From Lachnospiraceae bacterium UBA7086 (GTDB lineage Bacteria > Bacillota > Clostridia > Lachnospirales > Lachnospiraceae), in NCBI GenBank assembly GCA_002492525.1, contig DKZA01000041.1, positions 1 through 64,000 on the forward strand: a stretch of DNA of 64,000 nucleotides, given 5' to 3'. The notes beneath the pieces were generated by a model. That model searched no databases, had not been told where the DNA came from, and saw only the letters and a list, made by a program, of their open reading frames with translations. Of this stretch, positions 33,123-40,760 are shown piece after piece. Position 1 is the first letter of the stretch, and each line of letters opens with the position of its first letter. A program made the position numbers and the translations under genes.

Positions 33123-33944
33123 ATGAGTAAGAGATTATTAAAAGACTGGTGGATTTATCTGGTACTGGGAGTTATTTCGCTGATTGCATTGATTCCTTTT
33201 TATATGATGTTTGTGATGGGGACTTATTACAGCGAAGATTTGTTTAAAGGACTGCCCCTTCTTGTCAGCGACTATTTTTGGGAAAATTTAAAGACAACCT
33301 TAAGTCATGGACTTCCTGTTGCTTATGGGAATAGTATTTTTGTGTCCGTGATAGCAGTGGCGGCATGTCTTTTCACCAGTATTACCATGGGGTATGCTTT
33401 GGCCAAGTTTGAATTTAAAGCCAAAAAGTTCTTATTGATATTGGTGCTGACCGGCATGATGCTGCCAACACAGATTTCCATTATAGGATATGTAATGGAA
33501 ATGCGGGTCGCACATTTGACGAATACACTTTGGTCGGTGATTTGTGTCTGGATTGCCAATCCATTCAGTGTCTTTTTTATGATGCAGTTTATGAGGGATT
33601 CTATACCGGAGGAAATGATGGAAAGCGCAAGAATTGACGGGTGTTCGGAACCGGGGATTCTTTTCAAGATTGTGGTTCCTTGTATGAAGCCGGCAATCAC
33701 GACTGTGTCAACGCTTGTGTTTCTATGGTCATGGAACAATTATCTGCTGCCGCTCATAACGCTGAATAAACAGAAAGTATATACATTACCGCTTATGATT
33801 TCCAATATTTCGGTATCCTACCGACAGGATTATGGTGCACAGATGCTGGCATTGGCTTTGTCTACTTTTCCGGTGCTGATTATTTTTATGATCGGTTCCA
33901 AACATTTTGTGAAAGGGATTACAGCAGGGGCGGTAAAAGGATAA
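33123..33944 (+). CDS. Sugar ABC transporter permease (MalG/UgpE-like)
   Basis: This 273-residue permease has six helices and the EAA loop EEMMESARIDGCSEPGILFKIVVPCMKPA at about 163-190. It is the second subunit of the channel. AAGGAGG lies ahead of the ATG, 14 bp after the first permease. The GH30 gene follows 31 bp later. Confidence 0.95.
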   Translation: MSKRLLKDWWIYLVLGVISLIALIPFYMMFVMGTYYSEDLFKGLPLLVSDYFWENLKTTLSHGLPVAYGNSIFVSVIAVAACLFTSITMGYALAKFEFKAKKFLLILVLTGMMLPTQISIIGYVMEMRVAHLTNTLWSVICVWIANPFSVFFMMQFMRDSIPEEMMESARIDGCSEPGILFKIVVPCMKPAITTVSTLVFLWSWNNYLLPLITLNKQKVYTLPLMISNISVSYRQDYGAQMLALALSTFPVLIIFMIGSKHFVKGITAGAVKG

Positions 33945-33975
33945 TGGGCAGATCAGGAAAGGAACGGATGGTAAA

Positions 33976-35325
33976 ATGAAGAAGAGAATGGTCTATACAG
34001 CACGGGATGCCGGGGAGCGTTTTGTGGAAAAACCGCTTTCGCAGAACCGGCAGGAAAGAGTGCTTTTGAAGATATGTCTGGAGGAAGTTCGGCAGGAAAT
34101 ACTTGGCTTTGGAGGGGCTTTTACAGATACGGCAGCCATGGCTTTGCTTCATATGAACAAAGAAATGCAGGAAAAGGCGCTGAATGCTTATTTTGATATA
34201 GAAACGGGTTTGTCTTATAATATGGGAAGAGTTCCTATTGGCTGTTGTGATTTTTCTACAGTAGAATATTCTCATGCGGAAGTCCCGGCGGATAAAGAGC
34301 TTGCTTCGTATTCGATAGAGCAGGACAGACGAGGAATGATACCGTTAATCAAAGAGGCAAAGAAAGTGATGGAAAAGGGCGGCCGCAAGGAAGAACTGTT
34401 GCTGTATGCCCTGCCTTGGAGTCCGCCGGGATGGATGAAAACAAATGGAAAGATGAATTGGGGCGGCAGGCTTTGTCCGGAGTACTATGAGACAATGGCG
34501 GACTACCTGATTAAATTTATTAAGGCTTATGAGGAAGAGGGAATTTGTCTTTGGGGCATTGCGGCACAGAATGAACCGATAGAAATTCAGCGCTGGGCTT
34601 CTTGTGAATATTCGGGAGAAGAAGAAAGAGATTTTCTCAAATATTATTTGATTCCGGCATTGGAAAGGGCCGGATATCAGGAGAAAAAAGTTTTTTGCTG
34701 GGAATGTAATAAAGATTTTATGAGAAAAAGAGCAGAAGAGATTCTGACAGATAAAGAACTTGCCAAGAAAATATTCGGGATAGCTTTTCATTGGTATTCA
34801 GGAGATTACTTTGATGAACTGGAAAAAACGCATCGAAAATTCCCCGAGATTCAGCTTCTTGCAACAGAATGTTGCGTGGTGATGCCAAAGGATTTGAAAG
34901 AATGGTCAGTAGGGGAACGATATGCTCATGATATGATAGGAGATTTTAATAACTGGACCAGTGCCTGGATGGACTGGAACTTATACCTTGACAAATACAG
35001 CGGTCCCCAGATTGCAGGGAATCCCTGTGCCGCCCCTATTATACTGGATGAGGAGAAACAGGAGATGATTCTGATGTCTTCTTATTATTATATTGGGCAT
35101 TTTAGCCGGTATATAAAACGCGGGGCCAATAATCTTGGGATTGTGATAGATAAAGAAGCAGTTCAAAAGGGATTGGAGAGCTGCGCATTTAGAAATCCAG
35201 ATGGAGAGATCGTGATCGTGATGATGAATGTTTCCGAAGAAAGCATGGAAGGATGTGTGCAGGCCGGGGAGGAAACCTTTGACGTAAAGTTAGATTCCCA
35301 CAGTATTGGGACAATCCTGTTGTAA
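33976..35325 (+). CDS. Glycoside hydrolase family 30
   Basis: This 449-residue enzyme has a TIM barrel and a beta-sandwich wrapped from both ends. GFGGAFTDTAA at 44-54, LPWSPPGWMKTNG at 146-158 and AQNEPIE at 197-203 are GH30 signatures. E200 is the acid/base and E298 in ATECC the likely nucleophile. There is no signal peptide, so it hydrolyses imported oligosaccharides in the cytosol, probably beta-1,6- or other beta-linked glucans or xylosides. It is encoded in the operon of the ABC importer, which delivers its substrate. Confidence 0.94.
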   Translation: MKKRMVYTARDAGERFVEKPLSQNRQERVLLKICLEEVRQEILGFGGAFTDTAAMALLHMNKEMQEKALNAYFDIETGLSYNMGRVPIGCCDFSTVEYSHAEVPADKELASYSIEQDRRGMIPLIKEAKKVMEKGGRKEELLLYALPWSPPGWMKTNGKMNWGGRLCPEYYETMADYLIKFIKAYEEEGICLWGIAAQNEPIEIQRWASCEYSGEEERDFLKYYLIPALERAGYQEKKVFCWECNKDFMRKRAEEILTDKELAKKIFGIAFHWYSGDYFDELEKTHRKFPEIQLLATECCVVMPKDLKEWSVGERYAHDMIGDFNNWTSAWMDWNLYLDKYSGPQIAGNPCAAPIILDEEKQEMILMSSYYYIGHFSRYIKRGANNLGIVIDKEAVQKGLESCAFRNPDGEIVIVMMNVSEESMEGCVQAGEETFDVKLDSHSIGTILL

Positions 35326-35477
35326 TTTACACAGCTGTATGTATTCTGGTTTTTTGTTTTCTTATTTTATTTTCAGACGTTGCTTTTTGACCGGTCAAAT
35401 TCACTTGAAAAACCAAACCGTCAATGCTACACTTAGGAAAGAAAGTACAGTCAGAAATAAAAAAGGAGAAAATAAAG

Positions 35478-36824
35478 ATGAACAAAATTACATTTGATTA
35501 TTCTAAAGCGGCACCGTTTATCAAGGACAACGAAGTCGAGTCCATGAAGAAACTTGCCTTGGATGCAAAAGAACTGTTGGTGAGTAAGACAGGAGCGGGC
35601 AATGATTTCCTGGGATGGATTGATCTGCCGGTGGACTATGACAAAGAAGAGTTTGCCAGGATTAAAAAAGCAGCGGCAAAGATTCAGAGCGATTCCGAGG
35701 TACTTTTGGTAATCGGTATCGGCGGTTCTTATCTGGGTGCGCGTGCGGCAATCGAATTCTTACGTCACAGTTTCTATAATGTGGTAGACAAGTCCGTGAG
35801 AAAGACACCGGAGATTTACTTTGTGGGTAACTCCATCAGTTCTACGTATATTAAGCACCTGATTGATGTGATTGGTGACAGAGATTTCTCCATCAATATG
35901 ATTTCCAAATCCGGTACGACCACGGAACCTGCCATTGCTTTCCGTGTGTTTAAGGAAATGGCGGAGAAGAAATATGGTAAAGAAGGTGCGGCCAAGAGAA
36001 TTTATGCCACCACAGATAAGGCAAGAGGTTCTCTTAAGAATCTTGCTACGGAAGAAGGCTATGAGTCCTTTGTGGTTCCGGATGATGTGGGCGGACGTTT
36101 CTCGGTTCTTACGGCTGTCGGCTTACTGCCTATCGCAGTATCCGGCGCAGACATCGACAAGCTGATGGAAGGCGCGGCAGAAGGCAGAAAGATGGCGCTG
36201 GAGGCTCCTTTTGAGGAGAATGATGCGGTGAAATATGCGGCTCTGCGGAATATTTTACTGAGAAAAGGCAAAGTCATAGAGATTCTGGCTAATTATGAAC
36301 CCAGCGTGCACTATGTATCCGAGTGGTGGAAGCAGCTTTACGGCGAATCCGAAGGCAAAGACCAGAAAGGTATTTTCCCGGCAAGCGTGGATCTGACCAC
36401 GGATCTGCACTCCATGGGACAGTTTATTCAGGACGGTTCCAGAACCATGTTCGAGACAGTGATCAACATTGAGACCAGCAGGGAAGAGATTCTGATTGGG
36501 GAAGAGCCGGTAGACTTAGACGGCCTTAATTATCTGGCGGGCAAGAGTGTGGACTTTGTGAATAAGAGTGCTATGAACGGAACCATTCTTGCACATACCG
36601 ATGGTCAGGTGCCGAATTTCATGGTTACCGTTCCGGAAGTGAATGAGTTTTATCTGGGTGAATTGTTCTACTTCTTTGAGTTTGCCTGCGGTGTCAGCGG
36701 CTACCTCTTAGGAGTGAATCCTTTCAATCAGCCGGGCGTGGAAAGTTATAAGAAAAATATGTTCGCTCTGCTTGGCAAACCAGGTTACGAGGCACAGAGA
36801 GAAGAACTTTTGAAGAGACTGTAA
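35478..36824 (+). CDS. pgi: Glucose-6-phosphate isomerase
   Basis: This 448-residue enzyme interconverts glucose-6-phosphate and fructose-6-phosphate. It has the GIGGSYLGARAAIEFL and ISKSGTTTEPAIAFRVF sugar-phosphate loops, the signature GGRFSVLTAVGLLP and a C-terminal GVNPFNQPGVESYKK with the catalytic Lys. The length is that of the short bacterial form. The frame extends to 35424, but AAGGAG ahead of the ATG at 35478 and the conserved N-terminus MNKITFDY fix the start. It follows GH30 by 152 bp and may have its own promoter. Confidence 0.97.
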   Translation: MNKITFDYSKAAPFIKDNEVESMKKLALDAKELLVSKTGAGNDFLGWIDLPVDYDKEEFARIKKAAAKIQSDSEVLLVIGIGGSYLGARAAIEFLRHSFYNVVDKSVRKTPEIYFVGNSISSTYIKHLIDVIGDRDFSINMISKSGTTTEPAIAFRVFKEMAEKKYGKEGAAKRIYATTDKARGSLKNLATEEGYESFVVPDDVGGRFSVLTAVGLLPIAVSGADIDKLMEGAAEGRKMALEAPFEENDAVKYAALRNILLRKGKVIEILANYEPSVHYVSEWWKQLYGESEGKDQKGIFPASVDLTTDLHSMGQFIQDGSRTMFETVINIETSREEILIGEEPVDLDGLNYLAGKSVDFVNKSAMNGTILAHTDGQVPNFMVTVPEVNEFYLGELFYFFEFACGVSGYLLGVNPFNQPGVESYKKNMFALLGKPGYEAQREELLKRL

Positions 36825-36839
36825 GAGAATCTAAAAGAA

Positions 36840-36871
36840 GGCAGTTCCGTTTTATGGGCGGAGCTGCCTTT
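36840..36871. terminator. Bidirectional terminator between pgi and the methyltransferase
   Basis: GGCAGTTCCG (36840-36849) pairs with CGGAGCTGCC (36859-36868) over nearly all positions, followed by TTT. The stop codon of the minus-strand methyltransferase lies in the loop. Confidence 0.75.
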
Positions 36872-37559
36872 CCATTTTATTTTTCCGGCACCGGAACGCT
36901 GCCATGCTCTCGACGGTCTTTACTTTCGCTTTCTGATACATGCTTTCCAGCCGCGTCATAAGACTTTTTGCCGTCTCATAAGGCGGCGTGAAGTATCCTT
37001 TCGGCGTATAAATTTTCTCTATGAACCAATCGGTTCTTCTGTTTTCGCCTTTCACATAAAAACAGCCGCAAAAGATTCCGCCTGGTTTGAGGATGCGGAA
37101 TATCTCCTGATAAGCGGCCTCTTTATCCGGAAAAGCATGAAAGCCGTTCAGCGACAGTACAAGATCGAAGCTGCAGTCATCAAAGGGCAGATTCCCTACG
37201 TCTCCCTGCATAAAATGAACATTTTGAATGTTGCGGTCTGAAGCCTGCCGTTTTGCCCGTTCCATCATGTCCGGGGAATAGTCCAGGCAGGTAATGTCAG
37301 CATCCGGTAATGTTTCGTACACTGGCATGGTCAATACACCCGTACCCACAGGCACTTCCAGCATCCGACCGGAAAATCCCTGCGGGATGCCGGACAGTGC
37401 CAGTTTCAGATAATGATCATTTTTTCTTTTATCCATATTCCATACCAGCCGGCAGACAGCCTTTCCCGGCAGGGTGGAGCAGGTGACCATTCCGTCATAG
37501 AATGTGGACTCACCGCCAAGACTTCTATAAGCGTTTCTGATTTCATTATGTCGCTTCAA
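36852..37559 (-). CDS. Class I SAM-dependent methyltransferase
   Basis: This 235-residue protein has the SAM fold: motif I MLEVPVGTGVLTMPVYE (about 65-81), acidic end of strand 2 ITCLDYSPDMMERAKRQA, motif II MQGDVGNLPFDDCSFDLVLSLNGFHAF and post-motif FRILKPGGIFCGCFYV. The UbiE/COQ5-like pattern does not fix a substrate. The start is apparently TTG, since GAGGT lies nine bases ahead and no in-frame ATG is near. It is transcribed alone and ends in a terminator shared with pgi. Confidence 0.9.
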   Translation of the reverse strand: MKRHNEIRNAYRSLGGESTFYDGMVTCSTLPGKAVCRLVWNMDKRKNDHYLKLALSGIPQGFSGRMLEVPVGTGVLTMPVYETLPDADITCLDYSPDMMERAKRQASDRNIQNVHFMQGDVGNLPFDDCSFDLVLSLNGFHAFPDKEAAYQEIFRILKPGGIFCGCFYVKGENRRTDWFIEKIYTPKGYFTPPYETAKSLMTRLESMYQKAKVKTVESMAAFRCRKNKMERQLRP

Positions 37560-37875
37560 TAATATGACCTCTTTCTACTGTTGTCCTGATGATTTTCAGG
37601 TCGTTGTTTTGTCTGAGAATTGTGATAGTATGTTATATGTCAGAGCAAGGGTTAGCAACAACTAACCACAATTTATGTTATAATATTGCAAGTGATTTGT
37701 CAATGAGATTTTACATATTTATTGTTTTGATAAAATAGCACTTTTTATTGAGAAATCTTTAAGATATCCTTAATACTGTTTAACTTCGCGTAAGACTATT
37801 GAGCTTCTCATAAAAATATGATAGGTTTAAGGCATAAACTGTAAGAATTATTCTCAAGATAACAGCAATAATAAT
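37560..37875. other. A/T-rich divergent intergenic region
   Basis: This lies between the methyltransferase and the MotA/TolQ-like gene. It is A/T-rich with no open frame of note. It should hold the promoters for both directions, but I cannot assign a pair of hexamers with confidence. Confidence 0.3.
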
Positions 37876-37910
37876 TATGGTAAACGACATTAGTTATATC
37901 GTTTACCATA
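37876..37910. promoter_or_regulatory. Perfect 12-bp inverted repeat upstream of the ZorA-like gene
   Basis: TATGGTAAACGA (37876-37887) and its exact reverse complement (37899-37910) are 11 bp apart and end 29 bp ahead of the ATG at 37940. It may be an operator or a leader hairpin near the ribosome site. It lies within the longest open frame of the gene, which argues for the later start. Confidence 0.6.
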
Positions 37911-37939
37911 TATCAACAGAGAAAAGGATTGGTGTACGG

Positions 37940-39103
37940 ATGAAGAGTAAGTTGTATTATGCCTTGTATTTTTTGTATGTCTTCGTGGCAGCGTTTGTAT
38001 TATATTTAAACGGTGTGTTTACCGGGGATGAAATATCTCTTGTAAATCTTTCCATCAATATTGGTTTTTTGATTATTATCGGAATTGTTTTTGTCATATC
38101 TTCTGTCAGTTTCGGCAGGCTCAACAGAGTCACTTATGAGCTGGAAGATGTTGCGTTCCGTTTACGGGAGGAATATAAAGAGGCCGGCGGAAAGAATCTC
38201 TGGGGAAAGTATAAGGATAACGCCAAGGTTTTTGAAGAGGAAGAGCTGCAGGATGCGTTTGATAAGTACCGTCTGCGGGTAAAGGGTACAAAGACCAGGA
38301 GAGGCGCCGGTTCTTCCTGCGATCTGGAAGAGTATATCAATGAGGATTTTCTGGACCGGGTGGGCATGAATTTCTTTAATTCCGGGGTTTCCGGGATGCT
38401 TACGGGGCTGGGAATCCTGGGAACATTTTTGGGTCTGTCTATGGGGTTAGGCGCCTTTAGCGGGGATGATATTTTTTCCATCTCCGATAATGTAGGCCCC
38501 CTGCTTTCCGGTATGAAAGTAGCCTTTCATACTTCGGTATACGGTATTTTTTTCTCTTTGGTATTCAATGTTGTTTACCGGAGTATTATGGCGGATGCTT
38601 ATGAGACGTTGCATGATTTTTTGAGTGTGTTCCGCCAGACTGTGCAGCCGGTTTTCTTGAAAGAGGATGAGAATCTGGCAACAATGCTTGTCTATCAGGC
38701 GGGAATGGCTAATTCTTTAAAGCAGATGCTTGAAATGATGAAGGGCAATGCGATGGAACAGACGGCTGGCGTGGAGCGTATTGTAGATAAATTTACTGCG
38801 CAGATGCAGTCTGCCCTGGATACGGATCTTAAGAAACTGGGCAATACCCTGAAAGCGGCAGGAGAGTCTCAGGCTGTCAGTGCAGCCAATGCTGCGGAAA
38901 TGGTGGAAGCGGTCACAGCCTTAGTGGAGGTAAACCGTAATGTACAGGAAGCCCTTGCAAAGGTCATGGAACGGCAGGAAATATTTGCCAGGCAGATGGA
39001 GGAGCAAAAGAAAATGCTGGCGGATACGTGCAGTGATATGAGCGATGAGATCAGCAGCCAGATATACACATTTGAGCAGATGAGGAATTTGTATGAGAAA
39101 TAG
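37940..39103 (+). CDS. MotA/TolQ/ExbB-like proton channel protein (ZorA-like)
   Basis: This protein of about 387 residues has two N-terminal helices (about 5-24 and 34-56), a cytoplasmic segment of about 95 residues, two helices with the MotA/TolQ pattern (SGMLTGLGILGTFLGLSMGLGAF and MKVAFHTSVYGIFFSLVFNVVY) and a coiled-coil tail of about 180 residues rich in Ala, Glu and Gln. This matches ZorA and related stators, in which five copies surround two B subunits to form an ion-driven motor. It overlaps the next gene by 11 bp. Start at 37940 is favoured over 37877 because it begins directly before helix 1. Confidence 0.85.
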   Translation: MKSKLYYALYFLYVFVAAFVLYLNGVFTGDEISLVNLSINIGFLIIIGIVFVISSVSFGRLNRVTYELEDVAFRLREEYKEAGGKNLWGKYKDNAKVFEEEELQDAFDKYRLRVKGTKTRRGAGSSCDLEEYINEDFLDRVGMNFFNSGVSGMLTGLGILGTFLGLSMGLGAFSGDDIFSISDNVGPLLSGMKVAFHTSVYGIFFSLVFNVVYRSIMADAYETLHDFLSVFRQTVQPVFLKEDENLATMLVYQAGMANSLKQMLEMMKGNAMEQTAGVERIVDKFTAQMQSALDTDLKKLGNTLKAAGESQAVSAANAAEMVEAVTALVEVNRNVQEALAKVMERQEIFARQMEEQKKMLADTCSDMSDEISSQIYTFEQMRNLYEK

Positions 39104-40016
39104 ACGAAGGAACAGGGAAGCTTTTGCGGAACACAGTTATTGGCAGTCTTATTCGGATATGATGGCGGCGCTTCTGCTGATTTTTATTCTGATGATAGCA
39201 ATTACGCTTGCCATATACAGACAGAAAACGGACGATCTGGATAAGACAAGACGGGAGCTTAGTACGGCACAAAGTGAGTTAGATGCAACGATAGAAGATC
39301 TGGAACTTTCCAAGGCCGAATTGGAGAAGTCTAATGAGGATCTGGCCACTTCTTTAGCAGAATTGCAACGGGCTTATGATCAGGCAGCTCTGACACAGGA
39401 AGAATTGAACAATGCTTATCTGGAGATAGAAAATGCCAGGCAGGAGCTGACGACAACGAAGCAGGAATTGCAGGATATTGTCGGAATCCGCACGGATATC
39501 ATTGGGGCACTGCAGTCAGCTTTCAGTAATTCCACGATGAAAGTGGATGCCCAGACAGGTTCCATTACATTTTCTTCCGACGTGCTTTTCCGTTACAATA
39601 GTTCTTCTCTGACAGCCGACAGCAGGGAGACGCTACAAAATATTATTCCCATGTATCTGGATGTGCTGCTTCAGGATCAGTTCCGTGATTATATTGCAGA
39701 AATTATTATTGAGGGACACACGGACACGGACGGCGGATACCAGAGTAATATGGAATTGTCCTATGAGCGGGCTAAGGCCGTGGCGGATTTTTGCCTGAAT
39801 AAAAGGAATGGGCTTAGCGAGACGGAGATTGAGCAGCTCCAGAAACTTCTTACCGTGAATGGAAAATCGTGGAGCAATCCGATCTATCAAAAGGACGCTT
39901 CCGGAAATCCTACGGACAAGGTGGATATGCCGGCTTCCAGAAGGGTGGAAATTAAGTTCCGTTTAAAGGAAGATGAAATGATAGAGAAGATGGCAGGGAT
40001 TCTGGAGCAGAACTGA
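39093..40016 (+). CDS. MotB/OmpA-like protein (ZorB-like)
   Basis: This 307-residue protein has a short basic N-terminus, a membrane helix with the ion-binding Asp in YSDMMAALLLIFILMI (D22), a heptad-rich coiled coil (about 45-135, with SELDATIEDLELSKAELEKSNEDL) and an OmpA/MotB peptidoglycan-binding domain (EIIIEGHTDTDGGYQSNMELSYERAKAVADF ... SRRVEIKF). With the preceding gene it should form a rotary ion channel that grips the wall. The flagellar MotAB pair is not this long in the coil. No ZorC, ZorD or ZorE gene follows. Confidence 0.88.
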   Translation: MRNRRRNREAFAEHSYWQSYSDMMAALLLIFILMIAITLAIYRQKTDDLDKTRRELSTAQSELDATIEDLELSKAELEKSNEDLATSLAELQRAYDQAALTQEELNNAYLEIENARQELTTTKQELQDIVGIRTDIIGALQSAFSNSTMKVDAQTGSITFSSDVLFRYNSSSLTADSRETLQNIIPMYLDVLLQDQFRDYIAEIIIEGHTDTDGGYQSNMELSYERAKAVADFCLNKRNGLSETEIEQLQKLLTVNGKSWSNPIYQKDASGNPTDKVDMPASRRVEIKFRLKEDEMIEKMAGILEQN

Positions 40017-40078
40017 TACGATATTTTATATAGGATCGAAAATATAGGCGTATGAATTGAAAGAAAGAAGGGTCAGCA

Positions 40079-40213
40079 GTGGGAACAATCATTGTATTAG
40101 GCATTGTAGCCGGTGCGGTTATACTTGCGCTCAGAAGTATCATCAAGGATAAAAAGGCAGGTAAATCGCTTCAGTGTGGGGGTGATTGCAGTCGATGCCG
40201 GGGATGCCATTAA
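40079..40213 (+). CDS. FeoB-associated Cys-rich membrane protein
   Basis: This 44-residue peptide begins at GTG with AAGAAGGG six bases ahead. It has one helix (GTIIVLGIVAGAVILALRSII) and a C-terminal Cys/His cluster (CGGDCSRCRGCH). That is the layout of the small protein usually encoded after feoB in Firmicutes. No feoB is near, so it is displaced or serves another partner. It lies 62 bp after the ZorB-like gene in the same direction and ahead of a terminator, so it may share that transcript. Confidence 0.75.
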   Translation: MGTIIVLGIVAGAVILALRSIIKDKKAGKSLQCGGDCSRCRGCH

Positions 40214-40250
40214 AATAATAAAAGAAATAATTTATTAAAATTGTATACAG

Positions 40251-40325
40251 ACCCCTGCCGGGCTGTCAAAAGGAAAGAGAAATTTGTTGTATAGCTTGAT
40301 TTTTGACAGATTGGCAGGGGTTTGT
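40251..40325 (+). terminator. Long imperfect hairpin, probable terminator
   Basis: ACCCCTGCC (40251-40259) pairs with GGCAGGGGT (40313-40321). Inner CTGTCAAAA and TTTTTGACAG segments also pair. A short T-rich end follows. It closes the ZorAB-like/Cys-rich peptide transcript. Confidence 0.6.
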
Positions 40326-40760
40326 GCGTATATGTTATCAGAAAGCATTTAGAATTATAAAGTATTATACATTAATAGAAGTTGTATCCCTTTCATATTA
40401 AGTTTAGAGTTTGATTTGTATTAAATTTGTATTTAATTGCGCAAAAAACTTGAAATAAAATAGAATTTGGTGTACCATTAGTCTAAATCCATCTAAAATA
40501 TTATATTAAATATTATACTAAAGCAAAAAGGGTTGACAGCAGATGTGTACGCAAGATAGTTTTTTGCAAAATATAGAACAAAATAACGGCAGACAAAAAC
40601 GGATGCATTTTGCGTCATATTTTTACTTTTATAGTTGGTATGGTTGGTAAATAGGTTCCGCTATTCATGAAAGATTATTTGTGAGTAGTGGTTTTTTGTC
40701 GGAGAGGGAGAGTAACCGGTAACAAAAGACAGACAGGATGAAGATGGAGGGATCAAATTA
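40326..40760. other. A/T-rich leader region of the chemoreceptor gene
   Basis: This 435-bp stretch encodes nothing evident. It holds a candidate sigma-A promoter (TTGACA at 40533-40538, GATAGT at 40555-40560, 16-bp spacer) that would give a leader of about 190 nt. I looked for a sigma-28 promoter and for c-di-GMP riboswitch motifs and found neither. Confidence 0.4.
40533..40560 (+). promoter_or_regulatory. Candidate promoter of the chemoreceptor gene
   Basis: TTGACA (40533-40538) is 16 bp from GATAGT (40555-40560). The -35 is perfect; the -10 is poor. Confidence 0.4.

Noticed and set aside
37940..40016. Flagellar stator motA/motB
   Set aside because: The ZorA-like protein has a long coiled tail and the B protein a coil of about 90 residues before the OmpA domain; both differ from flagellar stators, and no flagellar genes are near.
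40560..40760. Possible c-di-GMP riboswitch or sigma-28 promoter ahead of the chemoreceptor
   Set aside because: The GEMM core motifs and the TAAA-N15-GCCGATAA pattern were looked for and not found.
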